From assembly GCF_003260195.1 (NCBI RefSeq), contig NZ_QEIH01000004.1, forward strand, positions 470,223-534,222: 64,000 nt of DNA, given 5' to 3'. The notes beneath the pieces were generated by a model, which made no database searches, was not told the origin of the DNA, and was given only the letters and a program-made list of their open reading frames with translations. Positions 1-9,419 of this stretch are shown here, piece by piece. Position numbers and translations under genes: made by a program. Source of the stretch: Lutibacter citreus (GTDB lineage Bacteria; Bacteroidota; Bacteroidia; Flavobacteriales; Flavobacteriaceae). Positions within the stretch are counted from its first letter, which is position 1, and every line of letters begins with the position of its first letter.

Positions 1-570
1 CGTTGCCGCTCCAAACTTTCCATCTATTGTTGCGTTAGTAACTTCAACCAAATCTATTTCTGTCCAATTTTTATCTGGCAAACTGGTTCTTCCTTCTTTA
101 GTTCCGTTTGATTTACCACTCCATAAGCCTGGATGATAACTAGATTTACTATTAATAACAAAACCTGTAACTCGCCATTTTAGAGAATAAAACCCATACT
201 TCATATGATTTTTAGAAACAATTCCTCCTCCTTTGCCTTCCATTCCGTAACAAATTAAGTTCCCATTTTTAAAATCAATAAAACGTTCTTCTTCAGTGAC
301 TTTTTTAGTGTCCTTATTAAGCTCTTGCCTTCTAAACCATTTATTGCTATCTAAAGTACTTTCTTCAAAATCATCAGACACCAAATTGTTTACAATTGGC
401 TCATAATTATTAGTTATTTCAATAGGTATTTCCAATACAATTGTTTCATCATTTACTTCTTCCTCAACATTCTCTTCTATTACAATGTCAACTTCATTGT
501 TATTTGAATTACTACAACTAATAATTAAAAAAACAACAAATACTATTTTTCCGAAATACATACTTTTCAT
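1..570 (-). CDS. GH16-like lipoprotein, 3' part beyond window
   Basis: The gene starts at the ATG at 570-568 and stays open to base 1, giving 190 codons before the window edge cuts off the C-terminus. The N-terminus is a lipoprotein signal peptide (hydrophobic stretch ending LIISCS, Cys about residue 19), followed by a Glu/Asn-rich linker. From about residue 65 a jelly-roll begins (SDDFEESTLDSNKWFRR) and leads to WTEIDLVEV near residue 175. E-I-D-x-x-E is the catalytic signature of GH16, where the first Glu is the nucleophile and the last the acid/base. It is probably a surface endo-glucanase or galactanase; the subfamily cannot be decided. It lies 22 bases downstream of the GH2 gene and is probably the last gene visible in the symporter-led operon. 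A non-catalytic concanavalin-like lectin remains possible because only the first half is visible. Confidence 0.65.
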   Translation of the reverse strand, partial: MKSMYFGKIVFVVFLIISCSNSNNNEVDIVIEENVEEEVNDETIVLEIPIEITNNYEPIVNNLVSDDFEESTLDSNKWFRRQELNKDTKKVTEEERFIDFKNGNLICYGMEGKGGGIVSKNHMKYGFYSLKWRVTGFVINSKSSYHPGLWSGKSNGTKEGRTSLPDKNWTEIDLVEVTNATIDGKFGAAT

Positions 571-592
571 AATAGAATACACTTTTTAAATT

Positions 593-3500
593 TTATTTTT
601 CTGCTTTTATAGTACTCGTCCAATTACTTTTCTTCCCATTATTTTCTCTTTGAATTTGGAAATAAATTTCATCTTCATTATTTAAATCAATAGTCATCAT
701 TCCTCTAACATTAGATCTAAATTCCTTATTTAAATTTTCTTTTGAAGTTCCATATCTTACAGTATAAAAAGCATCTCCAAACTCACTTGTATATCCTATT
801 ACAACTTTATTATCTGATCTAAATGCATCCCAAACTTTAGGAGCTAAAGGTTTTCCATTAGTAATTCCCTTAATTGAATTTGGTGTTTTACTTTCTCCTT
901 TTCCATTTAAGGCAACAACACTAAAATTGTATTCTTTATTATTAGATAAACCATCTATTTCAATGGCATTTGTAATTGTTTTAAATGACTCAACTACTTC
1001 ATTATTATCATTTGTATAACGAACTACATATTCAGTTGCTCCAGGTACTTTATTAAATAAAACTCTTGCTGATTTATCACCCAAATCTATTCCTGTAATA
1101 ACTGGAGATTTTGGCGCTGAAAATGGTATTACTTTCTCGTATCTAACATAACCTGTTGGACTTACCAATTGAAGTCTTAAATCCAATAATTCTTTAGGAA
1201 GTTTGTTCCAAGTAATTTCACCTTTCCAAAGGTTGTCTACTGGATTTATAGTTGGTAACTCTAAAAATTTATCTTCAATTATAGTTCCGTCTAAAGCTCT
1301 AAAATTCCATTTTAATTTATAACCTGTTAAACTATAACTTGGGTAATCGTTTAATCCTCTAATTGGAATTTCAACCTCAGCTTTATTATTTGAAATAGTT
1401 AAGTTTTTAACTTTAATATTTTTAATTGGGCTAAATTCTTTAGCCACTCTATCAAACATTCTACGTTTTTGTCTCCAAACATTAATCAATCCCCAAACTC
1501 TATTTTCTTCTTGCGAAGTTGCTGCGTAACCACTTCTGTAATCGTTAAAAGTCCACAATGAACCTCCAATAACAAATTCGTTTTTACCTCGCCAATGCTC
1601 ATTCCAATCTGAAAAAATTTGTTGGTCACCATCTAATGAAGTAGTTGGATACGGATCAAAACCATATTCTGAAATAAAGATTGGTTTATCTGGCCATTCA
1701 CTTCTTAATTTATCAATAATAACTTGAGGTTTACCTTGCCAGCGATACATATTATGCATAATAATATCTACCTCCGTATTTGGATCTGTTTTACGATTAG
1801 AAAAACTTTTCTGACCACTATTACTCACACAAGTAACCAATCTATTTGGATCCAATTCTCGAACATAATCCATAGTAGTTTTTGCATATTCATAATGACC
1901 GCTTAATTCATTACCAACACTCCAACCAATAATACTTGGGTGATTCCAATCACGTTCAATCATTCCTTGAATCCAATGTTTTGCTAATGGATATTCAGGC
2001 GCAGTAAATTCTGGATTTCCTAAATCACGAACATTAACTTCCTCAAAAATTAAGATTCCTTTTTTATCACAAAGCTCTATCAGTTTTTCATTTTGAGTTC
2101 CGTGCATAATTCGCATAAAATTAGCTCCAGCTTCTTTCATTAAATCGACATCTTTTTCTAAAACCTCTAAAGGTTCTGAAGATCCCCAAAAACGGTGTTC
2201 ACTTACACGATTAAATCCACCTAAACGAACTGGCTCTCCGTTTAATAACAGACTAGAATCTGTTACTTCAATTTTTCTAATTCCGAAATTATCAGTTCTA
2301 GTATCAATAACATTTTCATTTTCTGAAATAGTAGTTTCTAATTGATACAATTCTGGATGGTCAAAATGCCATAATTGTACATTCTTAGCTTCTAGATCTC
2401 CTTCTAAAACTGCATCAATAATTTTATTAGCAGCTACTTCAACAGTTTTATCTAGTTCTACTAATTTTCCGTTTTTAGAAATTACGGTATGAATTGAAAT
2501 ATTTTTAGCCTCTAAAGAATTGTTTTCCAACCTAACTTTCAATTTAAAGCTTGCAGTTCCTTTTACTAAATCTGGAGTTGCGTGTATGTATTGATTGTTA
2601 ATTCTAATATCATTATTCTTCACTAAATAAACATCTCTAATAATTCCACCCCAGTTCCAAGTTGCTCCAACCTTATTTCTATTATCAACCTCAACAGCAA
2701 TAATATTTTTTCCGCCAAAATCTAATTGGTCTTTTACTTCAAACTCAAAAGGAGTAAAACCTCCTCTATGATCTCCAATAAATTTTCCGTTTAAATAAAC
2801 TTTTGCAACGTGATAAACACCATCAAATTTTAATCTAATTTTTTCATTTGAATCTTCTTTCCAACCTTTTGGTAATTGAAACTCTTTTCTGTACCAACCT
2901 AAACCGTTGTAATTTGAATATGAGTTGATCATTCCCCAATGACCAGGAACTTTTAAACTATTCCATTCCGAATCGTTGTAATCCGATACATAAACTTGAT
3001 TTGGTTGTTCTTTTGCTTCTGTGTATTTCTCTTCTGAAATTGGTCTAAATAACACAGCATCTGCAGCAACTTCACCATCGGTAATAGCAGTAACTTCAAC
3101 ATAATTATTTTCTGATGCATTAAATTTAAAAATACCCAAACTTATCCATTGTCCACAATCAGTTCTTTGACTTACATATTTTGATATTTTTCCTTCTGAA
3201 CTATTTATATTTATTTGAGCAGTTAAATGTGATCCAAAAGGGTAAATAACTATGGCTTCATAATAACCCGTTTTGTTTATTGTTGGTTTAAAACGCACAT
3301 AATTATTTGCGGCTTCCTCTTTTTTAAAATTACGGACTAAATAGTCTTCACCATAAAAAACAGATCCTCTTCCTCCTACTTTCTTCGTTTTCCAAGTTCC
3401 TTTAATTTCTATTCTGTCAGCATCTGTATTATCAATTACAATATCAGATTCTTGTTCAATAATATTTAAAGGATTTGAACCCATTCCATAAATAGTATTG

Positions 3501-3640
3501 AATTTCCAATCACCACTTAATAGCATTTGATTAGTATCAGGAATGTCACTTGAATTTGTTTGTGTTTTACAACCAACAACTAACAAACTCATTAAAAGAA
3601 TACTAATTTTTATTGCTCCTAATAATTTAAAATCTCTCAT
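593..3640 (-). CDS. GH2 lipoprotein with inserted golvesin-like domain and C-terminal FnIII
   Basis: A 1015-residue exo-glycosidase of family GH2, likely acting on beta-galactosides or beta-glucuronides at the outer membrane or in the periplasm. The lipoprotein signal ends VVGCK (Cys24). The GH2 sugar-binding strand LLSGDWKF (about 40-47) is interrupted at about 65-200 by a domain resembling golvesin/Xly carbohydrate-binding folds (YYEAIVIYPFG, GQWISLGIFKF, VAADAVLFRP). The jelly-roll then resumes (WNSLKVPGHWG), followed by the Ig-like and TIM-barrel domains. GWSVGNELS gives acid/base Glu578 and FISEYGFD gives nucleophile Glu658. A fibronectin type III domain lies at about 845-925 (ATEYVVRYT, YNFSVVALNG). 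It is a paralogue of the next gene upstream: both share the G-F-N-R-V and WHFD segments. Spacing of 37 bases supports an operon. The substrate is not readable from sequence. Confidence 0.85.
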   Translation of the reverse strand: MRDFKLLGAIKISILLMSLLVVGCKTQTNSSDIPDTNQMLLSGDWKFNTIYGMGSNPLNIIEQESDIVIDNTDADRIEIKGTWKTKKVGGRGSVFYGEDYLVRNFKKEEAANNYVRFKPTINKTGYYEAIVIYPFGSHLTAQININSSEGKISKYVSQRTDCGQWISLGIFKFNASENNYVEVTAITDGEVAADAVLFRPISEEKYTEAKEQPNQVYVSDYNDSEWNSLKVPGHWGMINSYSNYNGLGWYRKEFQLPKGWKEDSNEKIRLKFDGVYHVAKVYLNGKFIGDHRGGFTPFEFEVKDQLDFGGKNIIAVEVDNRNKVGATWNWGGIIRDVYLVKNNDIRINNQYIHATPDLVKGTASFKLKVRLENNSLEAKNISIHTVISKNGKLVELDKTVEVAANKIIDAVLEGDLEAKNVQLWHFDHPELYQLETTISENENVIDTRTDNFGIRKIEVTDSSLLLNGEPVRLGGFNRVSEHRFWGSSEPLEVLEKDVDLMKEAGANFMRIMHGTQNEKLIELCDKKGILIFEEVNVRDLGNPEFTAPEYPLAKHWIQGMIERDWNHPSIIGWSVGNELSGHYEYAKTTMDYVRELDPNRLVTCVSNSGQKSFSNRKTDPNTEVDIIMHNMYRWQGKPQVIIDKLRSEWPDKPIFISEYGFDPYPTTSLDGDQQIFSDWNEHWRGKNEFVIGGSLWTFNDYRSGYAATSQEENRVWGLINVWRQKRRMFDRVAKEFSPIKNIKVKNLTISNNKAEVEIPIRGLNDYPSYSLTGYKLKWNFRALDGTIIEDKFLELPTINPVDNLWKGEITWNKLPKELLDLRLQLVSPTGYVRYEKVIPFSAPKSPVITGIDLGDKSARVLFNKVPGATEYVVRYTNDNNEVVESFKTITNAIEIDGLSNNKEYNFSVVALNGKGESKTPNSIKGITNGKPLAPKVWDAFRSDNKVVIGYTSEFGDAFYTVRYGTSKENLNKEFRSNVRGMMTIDLNNEDEIYFQIQRENNGKKSNWTSTIKAEK

Positions 3641-3677
3641 TTTACTTAATCTTTATATTGTTGTAATTGGATACTAT

Positions 3678-5963
3678 TTATTTTAACCCTTTAATTTCTG
3701 ACCAATCTAATTTATCCGATTTCACTTGAATAAAAAATGGTTTTTCTGATTTCCAAGGAATGTTAAAACTCCCTTTTAATCCCGTTGAAATTTCTTTTGT
3801 CAATTCTTTTGAATTAGCTCCGTATTTAAAAGTAAATAAAGAATCGGTATCGTTTACTCTATAACCTACCGTAACATTCTCTCTGTACTTCTTCAGAAAA
3901 ACAATTTTTGCTTTAGCTGATTCATCAACGAGTTTTATTGTTTTTTTAATTGGAAATTCAGCTGCTTTTAGCTCAATATTCATTGATGAAATTAAACTCG
4001 CTTTTACGCCAACTGCTCCATTATCATTTTTGAATTCAAACGCTAAATTTTTATCTCCTGGATTAATAATTGGTAACTTAATTTCTTCTGAATTTGTAAT
4101 AGCCCCTTTCTCGTTTATAAAATCACACTTCAATTTATAATCCTTTAAAACAAAAGAAGGAATATCTACTTTATTACGAGGTGTAATTATAACTGTAGCC
4201 TTTGAATCTGTTAATTCACATTGCATTTTAGCAATTGGCGCATATACATTTCTAATCTGATTGAAAGCTGCCTTTTTGTTTCTCCAAACATCTACAACTC
4301 CCCAAGCTCTATTTTCTGAAGCTGGTGTGTTTTTATAATTACTTCTATAATCGTTGTAGGTCCATAAAGCAGTTCCTATTACATAAGGCAATTCATTAAA
4401 CAGTTTCATTTCATCCAATAACTTTTCATCTAATACATCATTAGATTCTGAACCAATTTGACCCTTTCCAATCTCTGAAAAGAAAATAGGCTTACCAGGG
4501 AACTTTTTATGAGTTTCAACCACCTTTTTTAAATGACCTCCATAGGTATTGATTGAAATGAAATCTGCTTTTTCAACAGGCTCATTTAACATATCCGATT
4601 TTGGTAAATAAGCCGTAAAACTAGCATATGTTTTTAAGCGTGTTTTATCTAAGCTAATAACGTGGTCGAACATTGAATTTACATACTTAAACTGATCTGG
4701 AGTCATTGTCATATCTTCCCATTCGCAATCTAAATTTCCTATTTCATTTCCAACACTCCAACCAACAACACTTGCGTGATTGTAATCTCTCTCAATCATT
4801 TCAGAAAGCCATTGTTTTGTTATTGGATTATTAGCAGTAGCATTGGGAGCACCTCTACCCCAAACCGGAATTTCTTCAATTAGCAGATACCCGATGCTAT
4901 CACAAAATTTCAACAAGCTTTTTGAAGCAGGCGAATGCATAATTCTTGAAAAATTTCCTCCAAGGGATTTAATATCTAAAATATCTTGCTGAATTAATTC
5001 ATCAGGTTCTGAATTTCCAAATAACCTATGATCGTGAACTCTGTTAAATCCATTTACTCTAATTGGTTCATTATTCAATACCAATTGTTCTCCTTTAACT
5101 TCTAATTTTCGAATTCCGAATTTGTCTAAAACAATATCTTTTAACTGATTATTATCTAATATTTCCGTTTTTAAATTATATAGATTTGGACGATCAAAAT
5201 GCCATAAATCAACATTCTTTAATTCTTCTGAAAAAGTAATTTCTGTTTTTGTAATATTCTTACCAGCTATTTTTATTGAATGCTTTTTAGTCAACCAATT
5301 TTCACCGTTGTTATTTTCAATAGTTGAAACTAAAGCTAATTCAGATTCTGTATCTCCATTATTTTCGATTTTGTATTCAATTTTAAAATCTACAATACCT
5401 TTTTCAAAATTTGGAATTGCTGAAATATGTTGCCAAACTAAACGAACATCTTCATTTGTAAATAGTGAAACATTTCTGCTAATTCCTCCCCAAGCCCACC
5501 AAGCTCCACGCTTAAAGGTGTTATCAGCCATTACAACTATAGAATTCTCAGATCCATAATTTACTTGATTTGTAATATTGAACTCAAAAGGTGTATAACC
5601 TCCTTTATGAGTACCTAACAATTTCCCATTCAACCAAACTTTTGAAGTTTCATAAACAGCATCAAATTTTACACGAACTTGTCTTCCTTTCCAATTTTCA
5701 GGAACGCTTATATTTTTCTGATAATATCCTTTACCAACATAATGTGTATAATCGTTTTGAGTATCCCAATTCCCAGGAACTTCAAGTGTGTTCCAAGATT
5801 TATAATTAGAATTCAAAATTTCTTTTTCAGAAACACTATTGGAAGCTAGAAATTGCCAAGTTCCATTTAGGGAAATTTGTTCATTATTATCTGGTTGGAT
5901 TTTTTCATTGTTACATGAAATTGATAAGCTTACGAGAAAAATTAAATAAAATAGGTGTTTCAT
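3678..5963 (-). CDS. GH2 family glycosidase lipoprotein
   Basis: A 761-residue GH2 enzyme with a lipoprotein signal (SLSISCN, Cys17). The N-terminal jelly-roll (SLNGTWQF, VPGNWD, KVWLNGKLLG) is followed by an Ig-like domain and a TIM barrel. GWSVGNEIG gives acid/base Glu407 and IFFSEIGKG gives nucleophile Glu497. The C-terminal 150 residues form beta-rich modules but lack the obvious FnIII motif of its neighbour. It is a paralogue of the 593-3640 gene without the golvesin-like insertion, so the two probably arose by tandem duplication and now act on related linkages. It sits 20 bases downstream of the beta-propeller glycosidase gene in the same orientation. A beta-galactosidase role fits the galactan context but is an inference. 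Confidence 0.87.
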   Translation of the reverse strand: MKHLFYLIFLVSLSISCNNEKIQPDNNEQISLNGTWQFLASNSVSEKEILNSNYKSWNTLEVPGNWDTQNDYTHYVGKGYYQKNISVPENWKGRQVRVKFDAVYETSKVWLNGKLLGTHKGGYTPFEFNITNQVNYGSENSIVVMADNTFKRGAWWAWGGISRNVSLFTNEDVRLVWQHISAIPNFEKGIVDFKIEYKIENNGDTESELALVSTIENNNGENWLTKKHSIKIAGKNITKTEITFSEELKNVDLWHFDRPNLYNLKTEILDNNQLKDIVLDKFGIRKLEVKGEQLVLNNEPIRVNGFNRVHDHRLFGNSEPDELIQQDILDIKSLGGNFSRIMHSPASKSLLKFCDSIGYLLIEEIPVWGRGAPNATANNPITKQWLSEMIERDYNHASVVGWSVGNEIGNLDCEWEDMTMTPDQFKYVNSMFDHVISLDKTRLKTYASFTAYLPKSDMLNEPVEKADFISINTYGGHLKKVVETHKKFPGKPIFFSEIGKGQIGSESNDVLDEKLLDEMKLFNELPYVIGTALWTYNDYRSNYKNTPASENRAWGVVDVWRNKKAAFNQIRNVYAPIAKMQCELTDSKATVIITPRNKVDIPSFVLKDYKLKCDFINEKGAITNSEEIKLPIINPGDKNLAFEFKNDNGAVGVKASLISSMNIELKAAEFPIKKTIKLVDESAKAKIVFLKKYRENVTVGYRVNDTDSLFTFKYGANSKELTKEISTGLKGSFNIPWKSEKPFFIQVKSDKLDWSEIKGLK

Positions 5964-5983
5964 AATGTCTTCTTAATTAAAAT

Positions 5984-7123
5984 CTATTGTTCTAATGGAA
6001 TTCTAATATTACATGCATGTGCTCTATGAATTCCGTTTTCCGTAATTCCCAATGCTCCAAACAAAAATACTGGTTTTCCATTTTCAAATAACAACTGTGG
6101 TCTCTCTAATTGAATTTCACTTTTTGTTCCATCTTCAAACAAAAATCTACTTCCCAAAACCATCGAATTTTCAGATGCCTTCCAATCAATACCATTTGCT
6201 GATTGCATTAAAGCTAACGCACCCTTATCTCCAGTATATTCTCCATGAGCATCTCTAACAATACTCCAATATGTTTTATTTTTAAACCATACATATGGAT
6301 CTTCAGCCATCATATGTACATTTTCAGAACCTTCGTTTTCAAAAATCACTTTATTGGTTTTCGTAAAAGGTCCTAAAGGGTTGTCTGCGAAAGCAACCAT
6401 AAAACGCACTTTTTTTCCTTTTGAAATTTTAAAACTATCGTTTGAATTTAAATCAATTGGTTTGTAACTTTCTCCTTTATCTACTGCTTTATACAGCATT
6501 ATTATCTTACCATCATCGGTAAAACTTACTGCTGGATTGGAAGTCATAAGAGCATCATATGCTTTTGGATCTTTGCTAACATCCAACACTGGTTTATCTA
6601 ATCGTTGCCAAGGTCCATTTGGATTGTCTGCAACTGCAACTCCAATTCTTTGATTATTTCTATAAATCCACCAATCCTTGTTTTTCATTGAAGTTGGTTG
6701 AACGGCCTCGGTATTGCTGGTAGTTCCCATATAATACAAATAGTATTTACCATCTTTTATAAAAACAGTTGGATTATGTGTTGTGGTTCCATCCCAATAA
6801 TTTTTATCTCTTTTAGCTAAAGCTACATTTACAAAATTATAGGGTCCTTCAGGTTTATCTGCAACCGCATATGCAATTTCAGAATGAGTTACCCAAGCCA
6901 TATGCCCTAACTTTTTAGGCCATCTAGCATAAAACATATGGTATTTATTATCATCTCCTTTTACTACCGATGCTCCCCAAATATTATAATCGGGATCTAT
7001 CATTGTATTTGAAACCAAAGCCGGTTTTACCATTGCACCAATATTCAACTGCTCATTCTTATCTTTTTTACAAGATATTAATGAAACAATTGATAGTATT
7101 AGTATGATGATTTTTAACTTCAA
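5984..7123 (-). CDS. Five-bladed beta-propeller glycosidase (GH43/GH32-like), TTG start
   Basis: A 379-residue lipoprotein (signal ending LISCK, Cys18) with repeated beta-propeller blade signatures: NIWGASVV, HNPTVFIKDGKYYLYYMG, TSNPAVSFTDDGKIIMLY and EDPYVWFKNKTYWS. Repeats of the type P-x-V-x-x-x-x-G-K-Y-Y-L-Y-Y and D-N-P-x-G-P-W/F are typical of the GH43/GH32/GH117 beta-propeller fold, where Asp and Glu in the central cavity do catalysis. The exact family is uncertain. The start must be TTG at 7123-7121: it is followed directly by the signal peptide, no ATG precedes the next in-frame Met near residue 31, and an in-frame stop lies four codons upstream (7135-7133). Spacing is 22 bases to the upstream FAD oxidoreductase and 20 to the downstream GH2 gene, so it is a member of the symporter-led operon. 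Confidence 0.75.
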   Translation of the reverse strand: MKLKIIILILSIVSLISCKKDKNEQLNIGAMVKPALVSNTMIDPDYNIWGASVVKGDDNKYHMFYARWPKKLGHMAWVTHSEIAYAVADKPEGPYNFVNVALAKRDKNYWDGTTTHNPTVFIKDGKYYLYYMGTTSNTEAVQPTSMKNKDWWIYRNNQRIGVAVADNPNGPWQRLDKPVLDVSKDPKAYDALMTSNPAVSFTDDGKIIMLYKAVDKGESYKPIDLNSNDSFKISKGKKVRFMVAFADNPLGPFTKTNKVIFENEGSENVHMMAEDPYVWFKNKTYWSIVRDAHGEYTGDKGALALMQSANGIDWKASENSMVLGSRFLFEDGTKSEIQLERPQLLFENGKPVFLFGALGITENGIHRAHACNIRIPLEQ

Positions 7124-7145
7124 ATTAGTTTTCTAAAATTTTAAA

Positions 7146-9419
7146 CTATTTACAAAGAATTTCAAAAATAGATGCTGGAACATTTTCTGATGGATGTTCT
7201 ACTTCTATAAGAATTCCTTTTATTTTTGAATCAAATTTCCAAGTGTTTATTGTTTGGTAATTCCCTTCTTTTTGACCTAATACTGTTCCTTTTAAATCTT
7301 TAATTGTATAATTTCTCAAACAAAATGGAGCAACATCTTCCGGATGTCCCATTAAAGTAGATTCTAACGGATGATCGTAATCTGGATCTAAAAACAACTT
7401 AATTTCTGAAAGCTCTTTTTCCGAATCCCATTCAATTTTTAAACTTGGTTTTTCATCTTCCAAACTTGCACTCCAAGCATTTACTGCTCCCCAAGGACGT
7501 ACATATCCATTTCCTATATTTGAGCTATCAAAAGCTTCAATAGCCGGAGAAATTTCCATTGCTATGTTAAACCCTTCAGGTCTTCTCTGCGGAATCCAAA
7601 ATTCAAAAGTGTCTACACCAATTCCATCAGGAGGTGTTTGTTTTCCATTATTTGAAACAGCTTTATTAACTCCATTAAAAACAGATAAAACACCTGAATA
7701 ACGCTTAGTACTATTTTTAAAGTACACTTTTTTATTAGACATAAATGTCACAAAAGCATATTGATTTTTAGTTACTGAACCTACAAATTCAAACTCAACT
7801 TCTTGTTCTCCTTTTTTTAGATTGATGATTTGCTTTTCAATTATAATTTCAGGAGCATAGTTTTTAGACCTTTTTGAAGTTCTTAATTGGACTTCTATTT
7901 TAGTATCTTCATCTGCTTTTAATAATACCTTAAACTTGTAGCTTTCATTCGCTTTAAAAGGTAATAATTGTGCTGCAGAAGTTCCTAAATTTGTCCAACT
8001 TCCATCAAATGGAATTTTACTTAATTTCAAATTTGAAGAACTTGTAACAGTTGCCTCATTCACTAAATTACTTTCTTGTTGAATTGGAATATTAGGAATA
8101 CTCTGCCCTACTATATTCAATTCATTTTGTAGTGTTTTAAGCAATCCGTTATCTAAAATTTCCGCAGGATTCACATTATTTTCAATACAAATAGCTGCAG
8201 CCATACCAACGGCTTGAGCACACAATCCCGTTGTCGCCATAACTCTTGTAGAACCAAAAGCAACATGTGTAGCACTTATAATTCTTCCTGCTAAAAACAA
8301 GTTATCAATATCTTTACTTACAAATGAACGATAAGGAATTTGATATACTCCTTTTGAGTGCCATTGCGTACAACCAGATAATTTACTATAAACTCCTTCC
8401 GCAGGGTGTAAATCAATTGCCCAACCACCGTGAGCAATTGCATCATCAAATTTAGTTTGACCTAAAACATCTTGTTGTTTCATCATATACAAACCTTCAA
8501 AACGACGACTTTCACGTTTTCCAGGAACAGTTCCTACCCATTCCAAGGTCATATTATCCACATCTTCAAACTCTCCTGAATTTTTAATATAATCCCAAAC
8601 TCCGTAAATTACTTTCCAAAGTTCATATTTTATTTCTTCTGTATCGTGAATGGTATCTCCATCTCCTCCGTACTCAAACCACCAAAAACGACAACCTTTA
8701 TCGTCTTTTCCAATAGCTTTATAACGAGGAATTTTTTTTATGTCTTTCAATGCAAAATCAGGTGCCACAAACTTTACTGGCTTATCTGTATTCTTGCTAT
8801 AAAAATACATTGAGTGTCCCAATAATTCTCCATATGATTTATCTGGAGCAAATAACTCTCCAAATTCTTCTTTGCTTTCTGCCCCCATTCTAAAAGAAGC
8901 TCCAGCTTTAAAAGCTACAATTCCATCACCCGATGCATCACAAAATAAAGGTGAATTTATAACGTATTCTGTTGAATTTTGAGGGTTGAAAGCCTTCACT
9001 GATTCAATTTTAGTATCACCCGATTTTAAAACATCATAAACACTTGTATTTAACAAAAGTGTGATGTTTTTTTCATTCAACACTTTCTCCAATAAGACAG
9101 TATCAAAAATTACAGCATTTCCTTCTTTATTTCTATAAAGGTTTTCAACTAAAATTTCATCCATTACACCACCTTCACGAGACCAACGGTTGTTGTTTCC
9201 CATATGTGAAGTTGCTCCCAATATCCACAATCTAACTTCTGAAGAAGCATTACCTCCAAGCACTGGCCTATCTTGAACTAAAACAGTTTTAGTTCCTTTT
9301 CTTGCTGCGGTAATTGCTGCACAAACTCCTGCTGTACCACCACCTATAACTACAAATTCACTCTGTAATTCTTCAACCTTATTAGATCTTACTTCTTTGT
9401 TAAAACCCTTAACTAACAT
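7146..9419 (-). CDS. FAD-dependent oxidoreductase with C-terminal discoidin-like domain
   Basis: A 757-residue flavoprotein of the FAD_oxidored type (PF12831-like). The dinucleotide-binding motif VIGGGTAGVCAA is at residues 24-35. A second conserved patch, VLGGNASSEVRLW, follows, and the FAD domain closes with NLFLAGRIISATH and STRVMATTGLCAQAVG before about residue 430. From about 455 on there are beta-sandwich modules, the last one discoidin-like (FEFWIPQRRPEGFN, KLFLDPDYDHP). There is no signal peptide, so it is probably cytoplasmic, unlike the secreted paralogue at 29064-30866. The start overlaps the symporter stop by 11 bases, which suggests translational coupling. A sugar dehydrogenase acting on imported saccharides is plausible, but the substrate is unknown. 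Confidence 0.78.
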   Translation of the reverse strand: MLVKGFNKEVRSNKVEELQSEFVVIGGGTAGVCAAITAARKGTKTVLVQDRPVLGGNASSEVRLWILGATSHMGNNNRWSREGGVMDEILVENLYRNKEGNAVIFDTVLLEKVLNEKNITLLLNTSVYDVLKSGDTKIESVKAFNPQNSTEYVINSPLFCDASGDGIVAFKAGASFRMGAESKEEFGELFAPDKSYGELLGHSMYFYSKNTDKPVKFVAPDFALKDIKKIPRYKAIGKDDKGCRFWWFEYGGDGDTIHDTEEIKYELWKVIYGVWDYIKNSGEFEDVDNMTLEWVGTVPGKRESRRFEGLYMMKQQDVLGQTKFDDAIAHGGWAIDLHPAEGVYSKLSGCTQWHSKGVYQIPYRSFVSKDIDNLFLAGRIISATHVAFGSTRVMATTGLCAQAVGMAAAICIENNVNPAEILDNGLLKTLQNELNIVGQSIPNIPIQQESNLVNEATVTSSSNLKLSKIPFDGSWTNLGTSAAQLLPFKANESYKFKVLLKADEDTKIEVQLRTSKRSKNYAPEIIIEKQIINLKKGEQEVEFEFVGSVTKNQYAFVTFMSNKKVYFKNSTKRYSGVLSVFNGVNKAVSNNGKQTPPDGIGVDTFEFWIPQRRPEGFNIAMEISPAIEAFDSSNIGNGYVRPWGAVNAWSASLEDEKPSLKIEWDSEKELSEIKLFLDPDYDHPLESTLMGHPEDVAPFCLRNYTIKDLKGTVLGQKEGNYQTINTWKFDSKIKGILIEVEHPSENVPASIFEILCK

